From positions 8,390,501 through 8,454,500 of the forward strand of contig NZ_CP012109.1 of assembly GCF_000280925.3 (NCBI RefSeq): DNA of 64,000 bases, read 5' to 3'. The DNA comes from Myxococcus hansupus (lineage in GTDB: Bacteria; Myxococcota; Myxococcia; Myxococcales; Myxococcaceae). Position numbers and translations under genes: made by a program. Within the stretch, counting starts at the first letter, position 1, and each line of letters opens with the position of its first letter. Below the pieces are notes generated by a model. The model searched no databases, was not told the origin of the DNA, and worked only from the letters and a program-made list of their open reading frames with translations. This document shows, piece after piece, positions 19,878 to 28,076 of this stretch.

Positions 19878-21043
19878 GGCCGACGTCCTTCCTGCGGGGA
19901 CTCGAAGGCGACGACGTGGATGTCGAAGCCTCGGCCCTCACGCACCAGGCGCACGTCCACCGCGCGTCCCAGCCGCTGCTTCCACCAGGGTTGGTGCGAA
20001 CGCCCGACGATGATGTGCCCCACCCCGTGCGAGCGCGCGAAGTCGAGGATGCCCTCCACCGGGTCCGTGGCCCGCAGGCGAACCACCTCCGCGCCCAGCT
20101 CCTTCGCCTTCTCGATGTTCGCCAGCAGGTGCCGCTGCGCCTCCGCGTCGATGAGGTGCGGCGCCTCGCGCGGCGTCTCCACGTACACCACGAACCAATC
20201 CGTGTTCAGCCGGCCCGCCATCCGCGAACCCCGACGCAAGAGCGTCGCCGCGTGCCGGGGGTAGCTCGACAGCGCCACCAGCACCCGGCCCCAGGCCGCG
20301 CCTCGCTGTGAGCCTTCGTCACCCGCTCCCTGCTGCGGTCGCGAGGTGGCGCGCTCCAGGCTCTCCGCCACCTCGCGCAGAGCCAGCTCGCGCAACGTCG
20401 CAAGGTTCTCATCCCGGAAGAACCGCTCCAACGCCTGCGGCACCTTTTCCTTCGCGTAGATTTTCCCCGCCCGCAGCCGCTCGTGCAGGTCCTCCACCGC
20501 CAGGTCCAAATTCACCACCTGGTCGGCGGATTTGAGGAAGCTGTCCGGCAGCGTCTCGCGCACGGTGACGCCGGTGGCGCGCTCCACCAAATCGTTGAGG
20601 CTCTCCAGGTGCTGGACGTTGAAGGCGCCAATGACGTTGATGCCGGCGTCCAGCAGCGCCTGCACGTCCTGGTAGCGCTTGCGGTGGCGGCACACCGGCA
20701 GGTTGGTGTGGGCCAGCTCGTCCACCACCGCCACCTGGGGCTTGCGCGCGAGCACCGCGTCCAGGTCCATCTCCTCCACGGTGACGTCGCGGTACGTGTA
20801 CTGCTTGCGAGGCACCACCTCCAGGCCCTCGACCAAAGCCTGCGTCTCCGCGCGCTCATGGGGCTCCACGAAGCCGAGCACCACGTCCACGCCTCGGCGC
20901 TTCAGCGCGTGCGCCTCCTCCAGCATCCGGTAGGTCTTCCCCACGCCGGCCGCGAAGCCGATGTAGAGCTTGAGCCGGCCCCGGCGGCCGCGCTCCACCA
21001 GCTCCAGGAAGTCTTCCGCCCGCGTGCGCCGCGTTGTCGTCAT
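19874..21043 (-). CDS. kdpD: KdpD N-terminal sensor protein (KdpD plus USP domains only)
   Basis: 389 residues. Residues ~20-230 are the KdpD domain with Walker A GFAAGVGKTYRML and Walker B VAVVDELAHTN; residues ~255-380 are a universal-stress-protein-like domain (VLVALSSYP, HIIVGRSHQPWW). The protein stops where full-length KdpD would enter its membrane part; the kinase is supplied by the overlapping next gene. It reports potassium status in the cytoplasm, presumably by binding the separate kinase. Confidence 0.9.
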   Translation of the reverse strand: MTTTRRTRAEDFLELVERGRRGRLKLYIGFAAGVGKTYRMLEEAHALKRRGVDVVLGFVEPHERAETQALVEGLEVVPRKQYTYRDVTVEEMDLDAVLARKPQVAVVDELAHTNLPVCRHRKRYQDVQALLDAGINVIGAFNVQHLESLNDLVERATGVTVRETLPDSFLKSADQVVNLDLAVEDLHERLRAGKIYAKEKVPQALERFFRDENLATLRELALREVAESLERATSRPQQGAGDEGSQRGAAWGRVLVALSSYPRHAATLLRRGSRMAGRLNTDWFVVYVETPREAPHLIDAEAQRHLLANIEKAKELGAEVVRLRATDPVEGILDFARSHGVGHIIVGRSHQPWWKQRLGRAVDVRLVREGRGFDIHVVAFESPQEGRRP

Positions 21044-21064
21044 TCCCTACCCATCCGGTGAGAC

Positions 21065-21093
21065 GCCGGGCGGAGGATGCCCTCGCGCCCGGC
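21065..21093 (-). promoter_or_regulatory. intercistronic hairpin between kdpC and kdpD
   Basis: GCCGGGCG (21065-21072) pairs with CGCCCGGC (21086-21093); inside, GAGG (21073-21076) pairs with CCTC (21081-21084) around ATGC, giving a 12-bp stem with one bulge. It lies in the only sizeable gap (87 bp) of the kdp operon. No U-tract follows, so mRNA processing or partial attenuation that lowers sensor output relative to the pump is more likely than full termination. Confidence 0.5.
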
Positions 21094-21130
21094 GAAGCTC
21101 ATGTGGTGACTGCGGGTGCCCCCGCAAGGC

Positions 21131-21766
21131 TCAAGGTGCGTCCTGGAGCGGAGGCGCTCCTCCACCCACGCCTGGCGCCTCGTCCGAAAGCGGCCCGAAG
21201 CGACGGTCCAACGCCAGGTTCAACAGCAGGACGTTGACTCGCGGTTCACCCAGCACGCCGAAGGTGCGCCCCTCCACGAGCGCATCCACCACGGCCGTCA
21301 CCCGCGCGGGCGCCACACCTCGCGCGCGCGCCACCCGGGGCACCTGCCAGCGCACCGCGTCCGGGGACAGGTGCGGATCCAGCCCCGACGCGGACGTCGT
21401 CACCAGCTCGGCCGGCACGGCCCCGGGGGCATCCGGGTTCTCCCAGCGCAGGCGCGCCACGGTCGCCGTCACGCGGTCCTTCAGCTTCTGGGACGTGGGG
21501 CCCAGGTTGCTGCCCGAAGACGCCGCGCCGTCGTAGCCGGAGCCCGCGGCGGAGGGACGAGAGGCGAAGTACCCCGCCCGCGTGAAGCCCTGGCCAATGA
21601 GCGCGCTGCCCACCACGCGGCCCCGCTCGTCCTTCACGAGCGAACCATTGGCTTCAGTGGGAAAGAGAAGCTGGGCCAATCCAGTGACGGCCAGCGGATA
21701 CAGCAGGCCCGTGAGCACCAGCGTGACGAGGCAGGTGCGCAGGCCGGTGAGCAGTGTGGAGAACAT
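21131..21766 (-). CDS. kdpC: KdpC, potassium-transporting ATPase subunit C
   Basis: 211 residues from ATG 21766; a TTG at 21784 overlapping the kdpB stop is an alternative. One N-terminal TM helix ([24 protein letters not shown]) leads to the periplasmic domain with [23 protein letters not shown] and [20 protein letters not shown], both diagnostic of KdpC. It is slightly longer than usual (~190) at the C-terminus. It stabilises the KdpA-KdpB complex. Confidence 0.95.
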   Translation of the reverse strand: MFSTLLTGLRTCLVTLVLTGLLYPLAVTGLAQLLFPTEANGSLVKDERGRVVGSALIGQGFTRAGYFASRPSAAGSGYDGAASSGSNLGPTSQKLKDRVTATVARLRWENPDAPGAVPAELVTTSASGLDPHLSPDAVRWQVPRVARARGVAPARVTAVVDALVEGRTFGVLGEPRVNVLLLNLALDRRFGPLSDEAPGVGGGAPPLQDAP

Positions 21767-21780
21767 GAGGATGACGCCTT

Positions 21781-23841
21781 TCAAGCCAGGCCCACGGTGC
21801 CGAGCAGCACGTCGATGACCTTGATACCCACGAAGGGAACGATGACGCCACCCACGCCGTAGAGGAGCAGGCTGCGCCGCAGCAATGCCTCGGCGCCCAG
21901 GGGGCGGTAGCGCACGCCCTTCAGCGCCAGGGGGATGAGCAGGATGATGATGAGTGCGTTGAAGATAACCGCCGACAGCACCGCGCTGAACGGCGAGGCC
22001 AGCCCCATCACGTTGAGTGGCGCGATTTCGGGAAACACGCCCATGAAGAGCGCCGGGAGGATGGCGAAGTATTTCGCCACGTCATTGGCGATGGAGAAGG
22101 TGGTAAGCGTGCCCCGCGTCATCAGGAGTTGCTTGCCCACCTCCACCACCTCCAACAGCTTGGTGGGGTTGGAGTCCAGGTCCACCATGTTCCCGGCTTC
22201 CTTCGCCGCCTGGGTGCCGGTGTTCATCGCCACGCCCACGTCGGCCTGGGCTAGCGCGGGCGCGTCGTTGGTGCCGTCGCCCGTCATGGCGACGAGCTTG
22301 CCCTTGTTCTGCTCCGCGCGGATGAGCGCCAGCTTCGCTTCGGGGGTGGCTTCCGCGAGGAAGTCGTCCACGCCCGCCTCGCGGGCGATGGCCGCGGCGG
22401 TGCGCGGGTTGTCGCCCGTAATCATCACGGTGCGGATGCCCATGGCGCGGAAGCGCTCGAAGCGCTCCTTGATGCCGCCCTTCACCACGTCCTTCAGGTG
22501 GATGATGCCGAGCAGCCGCGAGCCATCCGCCACTGCCAGCGGCGTGCCGCCCGCGTCACCGATGCGGCCAGCCGCCTGCGCCAACTCGTCCGGCACGGCG
22601 CCACCCTGGGACTTCACGTGCACGACGATGGCGTCCACCGCACCCTTGCGGATGCTGCGCGGCAGTGGGTCCACCAGGTCGCACCCGCTCATGCGCGTCT
22701 GCGCGGTGAAGGGCACGAAGGTGGCGTGGTGCGCCTGGAGCTCGCGCGGGCGCATCTTGTAGGTGTCCTTCACCAGCGTGACGACGGAGCGGCCCTCAGG
22801 CGTCTCGTCCGCGAGGCTGGCGAGCTGCGCGGCCTCGGCGAGCTCCTCCATCCGTACGCCCGGCATGGGCAGCAGCTCCGTCGCCATGCGGTTGCCCAAC
22901 GTAATCGTTCCTGTCTTGTCCAGGAGGAGCGTGTCCACGTCTCCCGCCGCCTCCACCGCGCGCCCGCTCATGGCCAGCACGTTCTTGCGCAAGAGCCGGT
23001 CCATGCCCGCGATGCCAATGGCGCTCAGCAGGCCGCCAATCGTCGTGGGGATGAGGCACACCAGCAGCGCCACCACCGCCGTACCCGACAGCGGTACGCC
23101 CGAGTAGAGCGCCAGCGGCACCAGCGTTACGCATGCCAGCAGGAAGATGAGGGTGAGGCCCACCAGCAGGATGTGGAGCGCCACCTCGTTGGGTGTCTTC
23201 TGCCGCGCCGCGCCCTCCACCAAGCCAATCATCCGGTCCAGGAAGGACTCGCCCGGGTTGGCGGAGATGCGCACGCGGATGCGGTCGGAGAGCACCTTGG
23301 TCCCGCCCGTCACCGCCGAGCGGTCACCGCCCGACTCACGAATGACGGGGGCGGACTCACCTGTAATCGCGGACTCGTCCACGCTGGCGATGCCCTCCAC
23401 CACCTCGCCGTCACCCGGGATGAGGTCCCCGGCCTCGCAAATCACTTCGTCGCCCTTGCGCAGGTCGGGAGCGGGCACGTGCTCCTCGCGGCCGTCCTTC
23501 CAGCGTCGCGCGGTGGTGTCCTTGCGCATCTTCCGCAGCGCGCCGGCCTGGGCCTTGCCACGGCCCTCCGCTACGGCCTCCGCGAAGTTGGCGAAGAGCA
23601 CGGTGAACCACAGCCACAGCATCACCTGCACGGTGAAGCCTGGCGGCGCGGCATCCGCGCGCGGCGACACCACGTCCTTCACCACCAGCACCGTGGTCAG
23701 CAGGCTCCCGGCCCACACCACGAACATGACGGGGTTTCGCGCCACGTCGCGCGGGTGGAGCTTGCGCAAGCTGTCCAGCAGCGCGGGTTTGAGCAGCGAC
23801 GCGTCCAACAGCGACGCCGGTTTCGAGGCAGGCGAGGACAT
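21781..23841 (-). CDS. kdpB: KdpB, P-type potassium-transporting ATPase catalytic subunit
   Basis: 686 residues, standard length. The phosphorylation site DKTGTIT has Asp308; the actuator loop TGES is at 160-163; the hinge [20 protein letters not shown] is present. ATG 23841 comes one base after the kdpA stop (TGAGATG). It hydrolyses ATP to drive potassium uptake through KdpA in the inner membrane. An upstream in-frame extension to 23934 is a shadow within kdpA. Confidence 0.97.
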   Translation of the reverse strand: MSSPASKPASLLDASLLKPALLDSLRKLHPRDVARNPVMFVVWAGSLLTTVLVVKDVVSPRADAAPPGFTVQVMLWLWFTVLFANFAEAVAEGRGKAQAGALRKMRKDTTARRWKDGREEHVPAPDLRKGDEVICEAGDLIPGDGEVVEGIASVDESAITGESAPVIRESGGDRSAVTGGTKVLSDRIRVRISANPGESFLDRMIGLVEGAARQKTPNEVALHILLVGLTLIFLLACVTLVPLALYSGVPLSGTAVVALLVCLIPTTIGGLLSAIGIAGMDRLLRKNVLAMSGRAVEAAGDVDTLLLDKTGTITLGNRMATELLPMPGVRMEELAEAAQLASLADETPEGRSVVTLVKDTYKMRPRELQAHHATFVPFTAQTRMSGCDLVDPLPRSIRKGAVDAIVVHVKSQGGAVPDELAQAAGRIGDAGGTPLAVADGSRLLGIIHLKDVVKGGIKERFERFRAMGIRTVMITGDNPRTAAAIAREAGVDDFLAEATPEAKLALIRAEQNKGKLVAMTGDGTNDAPALAQADVGVAMNTGTQAAKEAGNMVDLDSNPTKLLEVVEVGKQLLMTRGTLTTFSIANDVAKYFAILPALFMGVFPEIAPLNVMGLASPFSAVLSAVIFNALIIILLIPLALKGVRYRPLGAEALLRRSLLLYGVGGVIVPFVGIKVIDVLLGTVGLA

Positions 23842-23842
23842 C

Positions 23843-25564
23843 TCAGTAGACCTTTCCAACCCCGGCGAGGAAGTGCTCGACGATGGGGCCCAGGGAGAGG
23901 ACAGGGAAGAACGTGAGCGCGCCGACGATGACAATCACGCTCGCCAGCAAGCCGGTGAAGAGCACGCCATTGGTGGGGAAGGTGCCCGGGCCCGCCGGCA
24001 CCACCTTCTTGCCCACCATGGAGCCGGCGATGGCCAGCGCGGGCACCATCATCAGGAAGCGCCCGGCGAGCATCGCCACGCCCAGGGTGATGTTCCAGAA
24101 GGGCGTGTTGGCGTTGAGGCCCGCGAAGGCGCTGCCGTTGTTGGCCGTGCCGCTGGTGTACGCGTAGAGGATTTCCGACAGGCCGTGCGGTCCCGCGTTG
24201 TTGAGCGAGGACACGCCCTGCGGCAGCGCCGCCGCAATCCCGGCGAAACCCAGGACGAAGAGCGGGAAGATGAGCACGTACAACATGGCGAGCTTCATCT
24301 CGCGGGCTTCGATTTTCTTGCCCATGTACTCGGGCGTGCGGCCCACCATGAGCCCGGCGATGAAGACGCTGAGCACCACCATGACGAGGATGCCGTAGAG
24401 ACCCGCGCCCACGCCGCCGAAGACGACCTCACCCAACTGCATGTTGACCAGGGGCACCAGGCCACCCAGCGGCGTGAAGCTGTCGTGCATCGCAATCACC
24501 GCGCCGCACGAGGCCGCGGTGGTGATGGCGGCGAAGAGCGCGGAGGCGGTGATGCCGAAGCGCGCCTCCTTGCCCTCCATGTTCCCCATCTGCGCCACCT
24601 GACCGGCGGCCGCGACTGCGGGGTTGCCCTGGGACTCAGCCGCGTACACCGCCGCCACGCCCGCGAGGAAGAGCACGGACATGGCCGCGAGCAGGGCCCA
24701 GCCCTGCCGCGTATCCCCCGCCATCTTCCCGTACGTGTACGTGAGCGCGGCGGGGATGGCGAAGATGGACAGCATCTGCACCAGGTTGGTGAGGGGCGTG
24801 GGGTTCTCGAAGGGGTGGGCGCTGTTGGCATTGAAGAAGCCACCGCCGTTGGTGCCCAGCATCTTGATGGCCTCCTGCGAGGCCACCGGTCCCTGGGCCA
24901 GCGCCTGGCTGGTGCCCTCCAACGTGACGAGCTGGGTGTAGGGCGCGAAGTTCTGGAGCACGCCCTGCGACACCAGGAAGAGCGCGTAGACGACGCAGAA
25001 AGGCAGCAGCACGTAGAGGGTGGCGTTCATCAGGTCCACCCAGAAGTTGCCCAGCGTCTTCTGGCCTTCCGGCCCGTGCCGGCGCGTGAAGCCGCGCCCC
25101 AGCGCCAGAGCCACGCCGATGCCCGCGGCGGCGGAGACGAAGTTCTGCCACGCCAGGCCCGCCATCTGCGTGAAGTAGCTGAGCGAGGACTCTCCTCCGT
25201 AGGCTTGCCAGTTGGTGTTGGTGGTGAAGCTGACGGCGGTGTTGAAAGCCAGCTCCGCCGGCACCGCGGCCATTCCCTGCGGGTTGAGCGGCAGCACGTG
25301 CTGTGCGCGCTGGATGACATAGACGATGAGGACGCTGAAGAGGCTGAACGCCAACAGCGAGCCGGCGTAGTCAACCCACGACTGCTCGCGCCGGTCCGCG
25401 GCGCCGCACAGGCGCAGCAGCACGCGCTCCACGGGGCCCAGCACCCGAGACAGCGGGCGGGTGTCTCCTTCAAAGACACGGAAGAGATAGGCGCCCAGCG
25501 GCTTCGTCACCGCCAGCACCAGGGCGAAGAACAACAGGATTTGGGACAAACCGATGAGGGACAT
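23843..25564 (-). CDS. kdpA: KdpA, potassium-binding channel-like subunit
   Basis: 573 residues with about ten membrane helices. Pore-loop segments typical of the superfamily of K+ transporters are visible ([35 protein letters not shown]). It forms the selectivity filter of the Kdp complex. It is preceded after 9 bases by kdpF and followed directly by kdpB. Confidence 0.97.
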   Translation of the reverse strand: MSLIGLSQILLFFALVLAVTKPLGAYLFRVFEGDTRPLSRVLGPVERVLLRLCGAADRREQSWVDYAGSLLAFSLFSVLIVYVIQRAQHVLPLNPQGMAAVPAELAFNTAVSFTTNTNWQAYGGESSLSYFTQMAGLAWQNFVSAAAGIGVALALGRGFTRRHGPEGQKTLGNFWVDLMNATLYVLLPFCVVYALFLVSQGVLQNFAPYTQLVTLEGTSQALAQGPVASQEAIKMLGTNGGGFFNANSAHPFENPTPLTNLVQMLSIFAIPAALTYTYGKMAGDTRQGWALLAAMSVLFLAGVAAVYAAESQGNPAVAAAGQVAQMGNMEGKEARFGITASALFAAITTAASCGAVIAMHDSFTPLGGLVPLVNMQLGEVVFGGVGAGLYGILVMVVLSVFIAGLMVGRTPEYMGKKIEAREMKLAMLYVLIFPLFVLGFAGIAAALPQGVSSLNNAGPHGLSEILYAYTSGTANNGSAFAGLNANTPFWNITLGVAMLAGRFLMMVPALAIAGSMVGKKVVPAGPGTFPTNGVLFTGLLASVIVIVGALTFFPVLSLGPIVEHFLAGVGKVY

Positions 25565-25573
25565 GGCAGGGGC

Positions 25574-25663
25574 CTAGAAGCGCTCCGGGCGGAGCAGCGC
25601 ATAGATGAGGTAGGCGCCGAGCAGCACGGCCAGTACGGCGCCCGCGGCGTATTCGAAGGTCAT
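25574..25663 (-). CDS. kdpF: KdpF, small stabilising subunit
   Basis: 29 residues: a single hydrophobic helix beginning MTFEYAAGAVLAVLLGAYL and ending RPERF, the ending pattern seen in KdpF proteins. A GAGG site precedes the ATG. It stabilises the KdpABC complex in the lipid phase. It lies exactly where KdpF is expected, immediately upstream of kdpA. Confidence 0.88.
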   Translation of the reverse strand: MTFEYAAGAVLAVLLGAYLIYALLRPERF

Positions 25664-25673
25664 GGTGAGTGCC

Positions 25674-25754
25674 TCACAGGCGCTCGCAGCCGTGGACGTA
25701 GGCCCAGGCGAGCGCGAAGAAACCGGTGACGGAAAGGACAAGCACGACGTCCAT
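25674..25754 (-). CDS. 26-residue membrane micro-protein in the kdp operon
   Basis: Starts MDVVLVLSVTGFFALAWAY and ends VHGCERL: one hydrophobic helix with a short charged end containing a Cys. A GGGAG ribosome site stands about 8 bases upstream, placed immediately after the porin stop codon, and the ORF ends 10 bases before kdpF. I recall similarly shaped unannotated ORFs beside kdpF elsewhere, but have not checked this. A role as an extra small Kdp subunit is inference. Confidence 0.6.
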   Translation of the reverse strand: MDVVLVLSVTGFFALAWAYVHGCERL

Positions 25755-25770
25755 GGGGCTCAACTCCCGT

Positions 25771-26874
25771 TCAGAAGTAGGCGACGGCACCGAGCACGAT
25801 GAGCGTCTCGGAGTCCTTGAAGGTGGGCACGCCCTCCACGCCAGTGGCGCGGGCGGTGAAGACTTCTGCGGTGGAGGTGTCGTGCCGCGCCTCCAGCTTC
25901 AGGACGAGGTGTTCGGCGGGCTTCATCTCCAGGGTGAGCGTGCCGCTCGCCAACGTCTGCGCGGTGCCAGAGATGACGCCGTCCCGGTCGCGATACGCCT
26001 CCACGCGGGCCGCCAGGGCCACGGGCTCCGTGAGCTGCACGCGTGCGTTGAAGCCCGCCGCGTACCAAAGGGCCGCCTCCTGTCCGGAGCGCGCCTGCCG
26101 GCCCACGTCGGCCGTGGCCGCCAGGGAAAATGCCCGCGTCACCTTCCAGGTGGCGACGACGTCCGCGAAGAGGCGCAGCCCTCCATCACCCTCCTCGCCC
26201 ACGAAGGTGTTGAAGGCCGCGGACAGCCTCGGCCCCGAGTAGGCCACCTGGGTGCCCAGCGCCTTGCCGCGGTTGTTCTCGCCAATCGTCTGCCAACCGT
26301 TGAGCAGGTGAAGCTGCGCGCTCCACGCGTCATCGAAGGCCCAGGTGCCCTTGAGGCCTGACTGGTAGTAGGGCGACATTTCGCCCATCCACGAGCGCGT
26401 GTAGTTCCAGTTGAGCTGCGATTGGAAGGACTCCAGGCCGATGTGGCTGGGATAGACGCCCGCCTCCAGCGTCAAGGGACCCGTCGCGTATGAGACGGTG
26501 GCTTGCTGGAGATGGCGCCACACGTCGGGGCCGATGGCAACGCCTTCGGGTTCGGCCTGGTGCAGCACCTCGATGCCCGTGCCGAAGCCCAGCAGCACCT
26601 TGAAGCCCACGGGCGCGGGCGCCAACGACACGCCCAGTGAGGCGAGGTTGATGGAGACTTCGTTGTCCCGCTTCGCGGTGGTGCCGGCTCCCGCGATGAA
26701 GTTGCCACCATCGGAGGGGCGGTTGAGGTTGCGCGCGTAATACACATCCACCCCGCCCTCCACCTTCAGGCGGGACAGCACACCTGGGGGTTCAGTGACG
26801 GGAGCGGGCTCGGGTGAAGGAGCCTGGGACAGGAGGACCGCGGACAGCAGGGGGGACAAGGATGTTGGGAGCAT
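25771..26874 (-). CDS. outer-membrane beta-barrel porin, first gene of the kdp operon
   Basis: 367 residues with a signal peptide (MLPTSLSPLLSAVLLSQAPS) and many alternating amphipathic strands, ending in an aromatic residue (VLGAVAYF), the terminal Phe signal for barrel insertion. The style fits OmpL-like beta-barrel porin-2 proteins. ATG 26874 has an AGGGG site; upstream in-frame starts do not. The micro-ORF follows after 16 bases, so the porin appears co-transcribed with kdpFABC and may admit potassium across the outer membrane. Confidence 0.78.
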   Translation of the reverse strand: MLPTSLSPLLSAVLLSQAPSPEPAPVTEPPGVLSRLKVEGGVDVYYARNLNRPSDGGNFIAGAGTTAKRDNEVSINLASLGVSLAPAPVGFKVLLGFGTGIEVLHQAEPEGVAIGPDVWRHLQQATVSYATGPLTLEAGVYPSHIGLESFQSQLNWNYTRSWMGEMSPYYQSGLKGTWAFDDAWSAQLHLLNGWQTIGENNRGKALGTQVAYSGPRLSAAFNTFVGEEGDGGLRLFADVVATWKVTRAFSLAATADVGRQARSGQEAALWYAAGFNARVQLTEPVALAARVEAYRDRDGVISGTAQTLASGTLTLEMKPAEHLVLKLEARHDTSTAEVFTARATGVEGVPTFKDSETLIVLGAVAYF

Positions 26875-27020
26875 GGGTCGTGCCCCTGCCTTGAGCATCC
26901 GCCGTGCCTCCCCCGAGCACGGGTCCCCTGTCACATTTCAAGGGCTTGCGGGCCCACGTGCGCAGCGCGGATTGCAATCTGCACGAACTGGGTCGTCGGG
27001 CTCGTGCGGACTGAAAGCCC

Positions 27021-27048
27021 GCCCGGCCGCGCGCGAAGGCGGCCGGGC
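27021..27048 (-). terminator. hairpin terminator downstream of the ether-lipid operon
   Basis: A perfect 10-bp stem GCCCGGCCGC (27021-27030) and GCGGCCGGGC (27039-27048) with an 8-nt loop lies 11 bp beyond the stop of the SDR gene at 27060. Only a short TTTC follows on the minus strand. An overlapping pairing AAGCCCG (27015-27021) with CGGGCTT (27044-27050) is also possible. Confidence 0.65.
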
Positions 27049-27059
27049 TTGCCGCAGAC

Positions 27060-28076
27060 CTAGCGGTGCGCCGCCTTCCGCGGCGCGTGCTCACGCAGCC
27101 ACGAGACGGTCTCCACCAGCGTCTGGCGCGGCGGACGCACCGTGTGGCCCAGCTCGCGCTCACTCCACAGCGATGACAGGCCCCAGTAGCAGGTGCTCAT
27201 CTCCAGGACGACGGGGTCCGGGAGCCAGCGCGGCGAGGAGCTCCGAGCGACCCGGGCCACGCCCTCCAGCAACCAGTTGGGCACCTGCCGCTCGGTGACG
27301 GAGGTGTACGACACCTCGCTCACCATCCGGAAGAAGGCCCCGAGCGTCGAGGCCGTCCCGGGCAGGTGGTAGATGGAGCGTGGCTGCTCCAGCTCCGTCA
27401 GCCGCGTGAGCGACGCCGCCACGTCCCGCACGTCCGTGAAGTGCATGCCGCCCCGAGGCACCACGGGCAGCCGGTGCTCCAGCACACGCAGCACATGCCC
27501 CGTCGAGCGAAAGCGGTGGTCGCCCGGCCCCAGCAACACGGGGGGCCGCACGATGACCAGCTCGACGCCCAGCTTGTCCGCCAGCCGCCGAGCCTCCTTC
27601 TCCGCGCGAATCTTCGACGCGTAGTACGGCCAGCGGCCCGCCAGCGCCTCCGCGTGAGGCGCGTGCTCGTCCGCGACGACGTCCGGGAAGCGGAAGCAGC
27701 CCACCGTGCCGGAGCTCGAAACGTAGACGAGCCGCGCCCCCAGCGCGCTCGCCACGCGCACCATGTGGAGCGTGCCCTCGACGTTGAGCGTCTCCATCTC
27801 CTCCGGCGCCACGCGCGAGTGCTTCACCTGCGCCGCCAGATGGAACACCGTCTTCACGTCCGCGAGCGCCGGGTCCCGCATCCACGCATCTGGCGCCAAC
27901 GGCCCGCCCTCGACGACGTGGACGGGCCCCGCTTCGGAGACCCAGTCCTGCCGCACCCATTCGTCCGGACGCCGTACCAAGACGGCGGCGGGGACGTTCC
28001 GCGCGCGCAGGGCCCCCAGCAGATGCCGTCCGAGAAAGCCCGTCGCTCCAGTCACCAACACGCGAGGCGTACTCAT
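27060..28076 (-). CDS. NAD(P)-dependent SDR reductase/epimerase of the ether-lipid operon
   Basis: 338 residues of the extended SDR family: nucleotide motif TGATGFLGR at the N-terminus and catalytic YYASK (Tyr-x-x-x-Lys) near residue 155. ATG 28076 overlaps the upstream stop by 4 bp, so it is coupled to the reductase-acyltransferase gene. The pathway built by its neighbours needs a reductase for 1-alkyl-DHAP, and this protein is a candidate; family resemblance alone (3-beta-HSD/epimerase type) does not fix the substrate. Confidence 0.8.
   Translation of the reverse strand: MSTPRVLVTGATGFLGRHLLGALRARNVPAAVLVRRPDEWVRQDWVSEAGPVHVVEGGPLAPDAWMRDPALADVKTVFHLAAQVKHSRVAPEEMETLNVEGTLHMVRVASALGARLVYVSSSGTVGCFRFPDVVADEHAPHAEALAGRWPYYASKIRAEKEARRLADKLGVELVIVRPPVLLGPGDHRFRSTGHVLRVLEHRLPVVPRGGMHFTDVRDVAASLTRLTELEQPRSIYHLPGTASTLGAFFRMVSEVSYTSVTERQVPNWLLEGVARVARSSSPRWLPDPVVLEMSTCYWGLSSLWSERELGHTVRPPRQTLVETVSWLREHAPRKAAHR

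Noticed and set aside
23147-25729. 860-codon plus-strand frame across kdpB and kdpA
   Set aside because: Shadow of two unmistakable Kdp genes; composition is Arg/His/Gly low-complexity.
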